Of a stretch of DNA of 64,000 nucleotides, positions 11,564-23,500 are shown piece by piece. Position numbers and translations under genes: made by a program. How positions within the stretch are numbered: position 1 is the first letter of the stretch; every line of letters starts with the position of its first letter. The stretch comes from Hirundichthys speculiger (Eukaryota > Chordata > Actinopteri > Beloniformes > Exocoetidae), in contig JAGFBZ010000814.1 in NCBI GenBank assembly GCA_018398805.1, positions 2,232,001 to 2,296,000 on the forward strand, in the 5' to 3' direction. The notes under the pieces were generated by a model, which worked only from the letters and a program-made list of their open reading frames with translations, was not told where the DNA came from and ran no database searches.

Positions 11564-14500
11564 TTATTTATTTATTTATTTTTTTTTTTGAGGTGCTGCA
11601 GCCCCCCCAGCACCCCTACTTCCCGCGGCACTGTCTTGGGGCGTTAACAACTGCATAAACACATCTGTGCTTGTAGCCAGAGTGATGTGAGAATTGTCCT
11701 TCAGGTCAAAAAGGCCGGGTTTCAGTCATCCCTGTCATGCAAATACACTATGCAAAGCCATTTCTCCGGTTGTATGAATGCACCTGGCATAGCAGAAGAT
11801 TGTACTACTCTGAAACAACAGTGTGAGATAAAACTGGAGTCAGCTGTGGAAGAAATACAAAGTTCCAACACTAGGTTTGAAGGGCTGTTGTTGAGTTAGA
11901 AAGGATTCACCTTTCAAGAATTTTCCACTGAGGTATCTGGTGAAATATTTCATTAAATTACAACGGCCCTTTTCAAACTGTTCATTAAAGTCAGGACTGT
12001 TGCACTTTTCTCACACCTTGATTTTTTTTTTTTTTATTTGTACAAAGAAAAACTTGGAACTTCAGTAGCCGGAACAAAAGAAAGTGTTCATACAAGCAAA
12101 ATAATTTGCAGCCTTATTTTATGAATAGAAATTAATAAAGTAATAAGTAATCTTGTTTGGCTTGATGCTTTGTAAAAGTTTGTCCATCTGCTTCCCTCAC
12201 ACATTTTATCATATCGTCAACTGTCAGCTGGCTATGAATAATTATTGGAGGAGGCCAGATTGTTTTAGGGGCAAGTGTATTTGAATGACACGACATCCTG
12301 GAACACACTGCCAACAAAGCACACAGGACCATTTTTTCCAGGAAATCCTTACTGTTTGTTTAATTTACTCAGTGTTTGTGATTTACGACTTCTCGACTGC
12401 CATGTGGCCCACCTGACTGTTAGCTGGCTAAGTACTTTCATAGCCAGAAAATGCCAAACAAATTTCTTGTTATTGATAAATACCAATAATTTTATTTTTT
12501 CTTTGCATTATATTACAAGTTAACATACTATTAACAATTATAAATGTCCGATTTGTGTGAAACTGAAGTAAGACTTAAAATGAAACATGCAGTTAGGTCC
12601 AGACGTATTTGGACAATGATTTTTGCCTTTATACACCACCACAATGGATTGTGGATGGAATATAACTTTTATTCTTGTAGACTCACGTAAAATATGACTT
12701 CTTGTGTTTCTCTTACATTAAAAATGGGCTTTATATCTACAGTCTTTCTTCTTACATTCTAACCCCTTTCATTTTTGCTACCTGCTCAGAAGCGAAGAGA
12801 GCATATGCAGTTGGTACTGTTTATAGTTCTGCTACTAGATGTTTTTAACATCCTATGCATTTCAGACCTAAAGCTACCATAATAAATCCCTGATATTTTT
12901 GTAAGCTGTTTTTACCTGTCATAAAATTCCATTATGCATTCTTTTTTAAACAGAAACTGCATACTTGCCTCCATTTGTAGATTATTTACAGAAAATATTA
13001 AATTTATAGCCTGAAATCAGAAAAAGTTAAGATGATATTCTTACATTTACTTTTTCTTTTATTTATTGTATGTACCAATCTGCAATAACTGCAAGTATAC
13101 TTTATTTCTATGAACATGTGTTTTTTTTCTTCTTCTTGTCAGTCTCATTTCATTTGTTAATATAGGTCCAGTTTTACATTTCAGGCCTTTGTTCGGGGTG
13201 TAATTTGGTGCTAGTAAGGAAGTAAAAGAAAAAAAAACATTTATTTTAAGCAAGTAATATTAGCAGATGACCTGAGTCTAAAGGCAGGCAGAGGATCTCC
13301 ACTTTGTCAACAAATGTGTGAGAAAATAATTGAATTGTTTAAAAAACTAATGCATACTATACTGATTAAAATTTTTGCGAGCACTTTGGTTATGTGGTGG
13401 TAAGCACTGTCAACTCACACCACGAAGGCTGGTTGTGAGCTGTCAAGTAGCCCACCTCACACCTGGTGACAGCAGGGATAGACTCCACCTCACACCTGGT
13501 GACAGCAGGGATAGACTCCACCTCACACCTGGTGACAGCAGGGATAGACTCCACCTCACACCTGGTGACAGCAGGGATAGACTCCACCTCACACCTGGTG
13601 ACAGCAGGGATAGACTCCACCTCACACCTGGTGACAGCAGGGATAGACGGGATAGACTCCACCTCACACCTGGTGACAGCAGGGATAGACTCCACCTCAC
13701 ACCTGGTGACAGCAGGGATAGACTCCACCTCACACCTGGTGACAGCAGGGATAGACTCCACCTCACACCTGGTGACAGCAGGGATAGACTCCACCTCACA
13801 CCTGGTGACAGCAGGTATAGACTCCACCTCACACTTGGTGACAGCAGGTATAGACTCCACCTCACACCTGGTGACAGCAGGTATAGACTCCACCTCACAC
13901 CTGGTGACAGCAGGTATAGACTCCACCTCACACCTGGTGACAGCAGGTATAGACTCCACCTCACACCTGGTGACAGCAGGGATAGACTCCACCTCACACC
14001 TGGTGACAGCAGGGATAGACTCCACCTCACACCTGGTGACAGCAGGGATAGACTCCACCTCACACCTGGTGGATAGACTCCACCTCCTCTGTGATCCTGA
14101 ACAGGATGCAGTAGACATAGAGAATGGTTGGAGGGATTTTTTTTTCTTATAGTTATATTTGCAGTGATATAGAAGGAGAGCTTCTTGAGTACCAGTGTAA
14201 GCCAGCTACTGAAAATGTATGTCAATATCAAGAATAATTAAAGCTATCGAGCTTGAGATCTAAAGCTATAGATCAGAGATTTCTCAGAAAAATTGGAGGC
14301 CAAATGTCATTCTTACATTGATTGCCAAACCTTATGATCATTATTATAATTTTGCCTCATGAAACAAATAAAAGAAACCATCACAAGTACACAAGTTTAT
14401 ACAAGTACAATTGAAAATAATATCACTAGCATATTTATGGGTGTTGACAGTTTACCATTTTTAAAATGGTTTAATATTAAAAACTCCCTTATTATATGGC

Positions 14501-17500
14501 AACACGATTTCCTCAACAACCAAAGTTTTTCCACATGCCAACTAAATTTATATTATATATACTATATATAATATTTGTGACTCCCTGTTTCCTTTGTTAC
14601 ACACTTAAATGACCCCAGTGCTGTGACATTTGTAAAAGAAATCTGTTGGTTTAATTTGACAGTGCATCAGTGCATGTGCATTCTTAGCCTGTTATGTTTC
14701 ATCTTGTAGTGTCGAAATATCAAAAGAAATGAAAAGAAATGCATAAAATGACAAATTCTGGTCCTGTTCTGTTCTTTTTTTTTTTTTTTTTTTTGCTTGT
14801 TTTTGTTGTTTAGTTGCTTTTTTCCAGCATTGAGGTTTGCCAAAAATAATTTAAAAAATTGCACATAAAAATTTTGATAAACCTTTTTTTCTGCCTTGTA
14901 TGAAATAACTGAAGCACATTAATTTATCAAATGACAGCTGCATTTTGATTGCATGCATGACTTGATGATTTTACTTTTGATAGATTGGTGAAATTCAAAA
15001 TGGATGGTTGCAAGAACTGTATAAGGTAAGCTTGGGCATCTCACAGCAGTGACATTAGTCTGCTCATTATTAGCAATTTGACATTTCCAAAAACTGATAC
15101 TTTGCTGAAAGCTTAACATCAGACAAAACAGTAATATTCATATTGTACCAGAGTGCTGATTCTTCATTCAGTGTTCTGTAATGCAAACCTTTACGTCGGA
15201 CTCAGACTGTGTGTGGTGTGTTTTATGCCAGACAATCCACAAGTACAAGCCACAGTTCATTGCCCTGCACTTTCAAGAGGTGGGAGGAAAGGACTATATG
15301 GTCAACATGGGAAATGCAGAAAACTTCTTCTGGTAGGATTAATATGCAAATCATAATCCCTGCTGACCACTGTATTTTCTAAATATAATCCTGTTTGCTT
15401 TAAGATGCAGAGTATTAAATATACCCAAACAAGGACATCAGCTCTCAGTAACTTAAATGATTACCTTTTAACCTGGTCTAGAATATGTCAGAAAAATGAT
15501 TTGTTTAAATCTACAATTGACCCCCCCAATACAAATATATAGTTAACTCTGATTTGAGTGAGAAAACAAGCGAAATTGCAGCAATCTTTTTTAAAATATA
15601 GCAACTGTCATTCTTCATCCAATAGAATCGTACAGATTTAAACCTTCACTAATCTGCCTAGTTTAATATGCTCCCTCTTACAGGTGTACAGCCAAATGAA
15701 TGAACTTTCTGTCTTAGTGATTGTCCTGTTTTCCTCTGCTCCTCCCAGGATTATTGAGTCCAGTGAGGAGATGAAAGATTTTGACAGGGTTTGCATTTAT
15801 GTGGACAACGAGTTCCAAGCAGAAGACAGTTTTACGGTAAGAAACAGGCAACCCCCTCAAACAGGGTTGTTTCACAGTCTCTCCACAAGATGGAGTCCTC
15901 CTCCACATGAAATAAACCTCAGTGGGAACTGAGGCATCACATGCGGTTGTTATTGGATGAGAATTGACTGCTGATGTTAATGATTTAGACTTGTACACTC
16001 CAGTCCGCCGTCCCAGACTGCTGCCATTTGACTACATATTGACGTCATGTTACAGGATATTTTAGTAGTCCTTCATGCAAAACTAAATTCATGTTATGTT
16101 TTACGTACCTCTTTAATCAGATTTTATGTTCTCCTTCATTTTTAATTTTATTTTACGTCATTTCCAAGATTAGTAGCTATAAATCTTCACTAGATCCAGT
16201 GATCAAATAGAGACAGATCCTTTTCAAATGGGCAAACAACATGATTTAGTACAGATGTGGACAATTTTGTTGGTACCTTTCCAGAAATAAAGAAACCACG
16301 ACTATTGGTGAAATAACTTACAATTGACAAAATAGCATCATTATGTATACAACATGGCACACAAATTAGATTTTGCTCATCCTTTATTGGCTTTTACTGC
16401 CTACAAGAAAGGTCTATAATTCTCAGGGAGATCTTTGTGTCTTCCAACAGGAATTTAGTCCTGTTTTTCTGAAGTAAGTTGCTCTAGTAGTCTCAGTCAT
16501 TTGTTCTTCATGAATTTTTTTCAAGCTTGACAGGACTATGATCATTACATTTTTTGATAAACCCTTTTTGGATTTTTTTTTATGTGTATGTTTTGGGTCA
16601 GTATTCCATTGGGAGACTTTTGACTAAGACTGAGCTTCCTGACACTGGGCAGTATGTTTTGCCCTTGATGCCTTGAAAATCATGAGACTTCATAGTGCTC
16701 TGCATAGGTTCAAACCCCCATGAACCAGATGTAGCAAAACAGTCTCAAAATATAACTGAGGTCCCTCCACATTTCACGACAGGTATGGTGCTCATTTTTT
16801 CTTATCTTGTCAACACGGAGCTGATGTGACTTGCCAATAAGGTCCAGTTTTGTCCCATCAATCCAAAGGACATTTGGATTTTTGTTAGAAATGTTTTTGT
16901 GCATTTTCTATTCTGGCTTTTATGCATTTATCTTTTACTTGTAGAGTCCTCCTGGATCTGCTTCGGTGGACCTCATTGTTGTTTAAAAGGTGATCACACA
17001 GTGAATGGTGTGATTAGATAGTGACATACCTTCAGCTTGAATGATTTTGGATGTTATTCTTGGCTCTTTGACTTTCATCTACGCTATCCTTCTGATCAAT
17101 CTGGGATTGCATTTCCTCTTGCAACCATGTCATCTGAGGTTGATTTCAGCCTGGACCTTATTTGCAACACAAAGTTACTTGTAGAAGGTCCTTATAGGCC
17201 AGTGGTTCTCAACTGGTGGGTCAAAAGTGGGTCGCAGACCCGTTTTCAGTGGGTCATGGGCCTTTGCCTGGGGAAGGAAATGCTAAAAAAAAAAAAAAAG
17301 CATGTTATTCATACTCCTTAACAGCAGATGGCGATAATGCCCTGTAATGCGAGTTGACACCCGCCAATTCACACCATAGAAAAAGACCTGCAAAGTTTGT
17401 CTACATATGTTGAGCTGGTGAAACACAGATACAACGAAGAATATATGAGATATGGATTTTCTTATCGTGAAGACAAATGTCATTGAGTGGTTATTCAGCT

Positions 17501-20500
17501 AAAACTATATATTTTGAGTTCTTTTTGAAACTACTGCTCAGTGGTTGCACTGTTTTATTTCATGTTTGTGGATAAAAGCACTGAGTCTTAAAAATTGCTG
17601 TTACTGAAATGTTCTGATTGTTATGTCAGCCTTATGAGTAATGCTTAAATAAGTGACCAGATAGTTTTAATAGGAAATTGTTATATATTAAGGAAGTCGG
17701 TACTCAGCAAATGCTACATATTTGAGTTCTTTTTGAAACTACTGCTCATTGGTTGCACTTTATTTCATGTTTGTGCACGTTGAGTCTGTTAAAAAAAAAA
17801 GGCTGAAGTTACTGAATTTAATTAAAATGCAGCTAATTGGGCATCAAAGGGAATATTTCCCACTTAAAGTTTTTTTGGTTATGCCATTTTGGTTTTTGCC
17901 TTTTTGGTTCACCAATAAACTTATTTTTTTTGTGTTGACATTCTGTGATATTCTATTTTACTATCTCCGATTCAAACTGCACGATCTTTTCATTCAATAA
18001 ATTTGAGAAGTTGGAAATTTTCCTTGATTTGGGTCACGGCTTGTCATTAAGGGTGATGGTGGGTCCTGAAACCAGACCAGTTGAGAACCACTGTTATAGG
18101 CGTTACCTTTAATTATCTACAATTTTCTTTCTGAGCTCCTCAGACAACTCTCTTTTGCTTACTTATGGTCCATGCTCAGTGCGGTGCACACAATGACACC
18201 AAATATATTGGGACAAATTCCCTTACTTTAAATGGGGTGAATGGCTGATAAAATGATCAAAGACAGCTGTGATACTGGTTAAAGTTATACAGATAGTTTA
18301 AAAGATGAGCATTTAAAACATTGCAATGATTTATGATTGTTTGTAGGAGAACCAAACTGTCCAGACTGTTCTAGCACTCTTTGCAAAATAAAAAAGTCCT
18401 TTGATTTCATATTTTTATAGGTGAACTCTATCCCATGTGAAAGACATGTAGAATACATGAAACACATACTTGAAATATATTTTTTTATATATTTTAATAG
18501 TAAAGACACATAGTTTTAGTTGTTTGTAAACTGTAAGGGTGCTAACAAATGTATCTAGGCCTGTAGTGCTCCCTTATCAAGTTTAATTTTTTGTGTGTTT
18601 TCACCTTTCTTATTTGAGCTTCATACATCAAGACCAGTGTACAGTCTCAGACATAGGGAAAACTGCAGCTTTATGTAAGAGACATAGATCTCATAGATAT
18701 AGTGTGAAATAATGTTGTAGTTGTTAACACGGTATGGGCACAGAGAGAGAGGAGATGGGTTAAAGATAGGTTTGTTAAGTCACTCATGCTGCTACCTTCC
18801 TTGATGTCATTTATTGTTGAACTCAGATGTGTCTGTTGTTGCCGTCTGAGCTGTTGCTCTTAAGTTGCTAAAGTACATTTACAGAGCTGTTGGATTCTGT
18901 TCAGGTCATGGGCACAGCATTAATCTTTACATCAGCCATAAAGGCTATTTCTTGAAACCAGTCTTTTTTTTGTTTTTGTTTTTTGTTTTTTTTATGACCT
19001 TTAGCTCAACGGGGAAGCTTTTGGTGTCTTTCTTGAACTGTGATCTAAGTTGCCCATATAAGCCCTGCTGGTAAAAGCTCCTCTCAAGCACAGAAAAGTA
19101 GCTATTTCTTAAACTGTTAACCCTTCCTCCTCCCAGGTGATACCTTCATACTGCATGCTTGACAATAGGGGTCAATGGCTTCGTCGGTGGACTGAGGGTG
19201 CGTGAAGTAAAAGGGTGAAAGTCAATGGCCAGGTGTGAGAGGGACAGGCCAAAGTCAATACATTTAACTCTAGATTAAAACTATTGATCTCAGCCTATTT
19301 GTACACTATAAATTAAGTATGTTGGTGGGTCAGAGAGGTGTTGTAAGACAGCTGGGACTAAGTTTTCCCTGTACTCCAGTGTCTGCACCTTCCACTGTTT
19401 GTCCTGAAAGGGTTGCATGCACCCCCTCACACACACACACACACACACACACACCACCTAATGCCTCATTCTCATTTCGGCTGTGCCACCTGCATTGATT
19501 TTCAATTTGTTTCTTCTTGCCTGCAGATCATCAGTTATAAAACCAAGAGAGAGTTTGGGGGGGGGGTTCTCCTTTCACAAGGGGTGCAGAAGTAGAGGGG
19601 GGCAGACTTGCATGCATTCCCAGTACAAATGGTGTTTTGATAAAAAATCAGTTGAAAGTCAATATTTTTTTATTAAACTGTGACCAAACCTGATTGATGA
19701 AGATAGGTGTTTGGCAGAATATGTGCACAAGATTGTGCATCTGGGTGCATGTGCGTATGTATACTTTAATGTATATAACATAGTTACAAATCTAGCTTGA
19801 GGTAGGTTTTGAATTATACTCCTTGAATTCCTACAAGAATCACATCTTTGTAAAACTAAACTACATTGAAAAACAAATACTTGCTTTTCAGAAATATTCT
19901 GGAGATGACTATCCTCTCTTGTTCAAACTCCCCAGGCTTGCTCTAACCTTAGTGCTGACAGGTTGGTCACTAATTGCAGTTCACTGGTGCTGACAAAGGC
20001 GACTCTTCTATTTTATTAAATGAGGATGACTTTGGCACTGAAGATAAATGATCTCTTCAGGGAGAGATCTCTCATGCTCCAGCTGAATATTTGTGTGTGT
20101 ATGTGTAAAAGGGTAGGGTGTCGCACAGCGGTCCGTCACGCCCCAAGCCCCCTGCCTGCTGGCTGATTTTTCTTCAGCTCCCGGTCATAGTGCAGCATTG
20201 GCAGACAGCAGGCCTACTGCTTAATACCTTTTAAATGGTTTTAATTTTCTGTCTTTATTGATTTCACAGGGCATGATTAATCAGATCAGTGGAGCAGGCA
20301 GTTAGTACATTAAAAATTGTCAGCCTCATGTCAGGGATGATTGGGTGCTGAAGTGTGTGTATGAAGGACTGTATCTGGATGTGCTGCACACTTAAATGGT
20401 CATGTGGAACATTTTTATTCTTTAAAGTTTCATGCGTCTTTGTGGACAGAAAATACACTGTACTGGGTAGGTAGTCATGTTCCGTACAACACAGGGCTCA

Positions 20501-23500
20501 CAGTTCAGCTCACGTGATGCTACATGAATACTTAGGTCTGTTATCTCTTCAAATTATTTAATTAGGAGCCTCAAAATAGAAAATCAAAATACATGTATGT
20601 GAAACACATTTCAACAATTTATGTTTTCCAAGGAGTTGTTTGACTTGTGGATCAAACCACAAAGTTCTGAGTTCACTTAGCATTTCTAAGAAATATGTGG
20701 CCATATTAGTAACGGTATCATTTGTTTTAGATTCTTGTATATTGTAATTATAAAATTATGCAATTTTGTTAAACATTTCAGTTCTTCAAGCATTTTAACT
20801 TGTTTTTCTCTATGATATGTTTATCACATTGAAAAAAATTGTCTTCTCTTCACAGGCTTTGGGGAGCATGTACTTCATTCACAAGACACTGAAAAATATC
20901 TATCAATATGACTTTAATGGTAAAAAGAAGTCCTCGCTTTGACTCTTGTATTCATTTTTCATTGTTTCATTGTTTACCAATTTATTTTTCGAAAGCAGAT
21001 AGTTTTAGAACTCATGGAAAACTATACCACTTGCATAACTCACCGTTTTGATGAACGACTTCCAACTTAAAGAAAGCAAGAGTGTGGTTGCATGATTGGC
21101 AAAACAGTTGACATTTTTTTTTGAATAAGGAATTTTAAGATGCTTCTTTATGTAATGATAGTTTGATGGCTAGCTCTCCCAGGCACATATTTGCAAAGAA
21201 CTAGAATTTAAAGTGGAGCTGTTCTGTGCTGCTACATAGTCCAGTCACGTTAGGTGTGAAAAAGCTCCACAGAAAAGCTTATGGAAGAACCATAAACATC
21301 CTGGAGCTGCCACTCGCAGTGTGGCCCAAACCAATTGTTGTTCACCAAACACAGTCTAATGGCCCGCTTATATATTCTCTCATCACGTATGCCGCTCTGA
21401 TGAGGTTAACACCAGTTTATTGATTTCTGTTTGCATGTTTTCTCACTCTTTTACATGTCACCACCTCTGCCTCTCCCTCTCACAGTTAAGGATTTTAAAG
21501 CAGTGTTGGGGCAGGACAAGTATATGGGCTCTCTGGACAGGGTCACCACTGTGGAGAAGGAAAAATTCCCAAAGAATTTCTGGCCTGATGTGAGTATGTA
21601 TGAGCGAAGGGGTCTCATGAACTAAAGAGGGAGATGTTGGGACAAATGAGTCTACTGGGACTGCCAGCACTGTCTGCATGGTCTGACAGAGAAATGAGAT
21701 AAATTATGTACAAGAATCAATAGCTATCAGTTTGGTCCTTTAAAGACATAGCTCACTGCTGTTTAGTGACTCGCTATAATGTGTTTTTGTTTCAGTTCAA
21801 GTGGTCCAGAAAGGGCTTCATGAGGACCCGGTGGATCATACACAACCAGTATGTTACATTCACCTAAATTCACCACTCATTTGCAGTTTTGGTTGTTTGT
21901 TGGCTTTTAGGAAATGGTGCCATTGGAAAATCTTGCTGGAACACATGCATTTAGAATAAAACTGCCACTCGTGATCATTTCAGACAGATTTAAATAAGTG
22001 GTACAACCAAGTGGAGCATGACTGATAGAGACTGATAAACTCTTTTTTTTTTATATAAATTATTGAGGGAAATTCTGTCTGACAAAAAACAAAAGAACCA
22101 CACATGCTGCTCAGAAGTCAGTTAGGACCAAAAATAAGGCTAATTCATTTCAATTCAAATATACTTCATTGATCCCCAGAGGGAACTAAAATTGTTTCCG
22201 TACTGTCATGAATTTAACTCTCTTCAAAGAGTCATTATAGATGGTTATTGCTAATATCACTTGTCATTCAAATAGTAAAATATGCATATGTCAGCCAGTG
22301 TGGTTATTATATTAATTTGCAAGGTAATATTTGCAAGTTGTTTTTTTTTTTTTTTAACTCCCATAAAGGCCAAGAATGACACCAATAGCAAAAGCAGAAA
22401 GTTTAAACATTAGTCCAGCAAGTCAAAATTAAAATATTAAAAGTTCCCATTCCCAAGGGAGGAAGAGATTTACCAAAATTGATGAAATTAAGATTTGATC
22501 AGATATTTAATGCTCACTTTCAATTCGTGACAGTTTATGCATTTAGGCTGATAATAAACAAATAATAATAATAATGTATTATTAATATTCAGCACTGTTT
22601 AAAATCAGTTTAATATTGTTTTTATTTATTGTTTTTTTTTTTTTTTAGATCTTTTAATAAAGAAATTATCAATGTATTTTTTTAATATAATTTGATATAT
22701 ACATTTAGATGTTTACTCACATTAAATAGGTGTGTATAATATTGCTAAGACCAGGTCATTTAGAATATGTTCCAAGAATCAGGACACGTAAACCAAACAC
22801 TTAAATCAATCACTGAGCAATATATATCTAGAGTGAGTATTGATCATTGGTCATGAAGCATTACATGTTGTTATGAGCCCCAGCATTGAAATTAAAATGA
22901 TTGAAATTAAGCCAAATACATCCCTCATAAGAACCCGGATAAATGATCCAGTCTTTTAGCAACATGAAGTCTGTGTTTCCTATGAACTGTAGTCTGTAGT
23001 CACCATTTTCTCTATTTTGCTACCTTGGAGGTAAATAACAAAAGAAGCAGGAGTCGTCTGTATACCACAAGACATTGCTGCAAGTCAGCACAGATCATGT
23101 ATTGTTTTTCTGTGATAGCCAAAGAAAGAGACTGAGTTCTCAACAAAAGCAGCACAGACTTGTTTGTAGACAATGCACTCACAGATGATAAGACTATGAA
23201 GTGACACCTGGGTCAGCAGCCACATCCATATACATATACCTACAGACACTCACCTACTGTATCTGATATCAGGCGTTGTTGCTATCAGTTCCTTTCCTGG
23301 GTGCCTTCTTTACCTGCCACATGTTGGCATTTTTTATCCTGTGTGTGTTCCTCACAGAGGTCTGGACCTGGTCAACATCCACCTTTTCCATGATGCCTCC
23401 AACCTCATTGCCTGCAACTCCAGTCCTTCCATCTACTCAGCTAACCGCAAAAACGCTCTCAGATATGTCATCAACAGGTAGCTTCACAGGCAATCAAATG

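Noticed and set aside
13453..14082. CRISPR-like regular repeats
   Set aside because: The units are contiguous, with no unique spacers, in a vertebrate intron.
13375..14231. Four long overlapping open frames on both strands with 11-residue repeats
   Set aside because: They are produced by a 33-bp minisatellite with no stop in several frames; there are no splice sites or family motifs, and the array is intronic.
20100..20460. Non-repetitive intronic block that looks enhancer-like
   Set aside because: Only its texture is suggestive; without cross-species alignment there is nothing to support a call.
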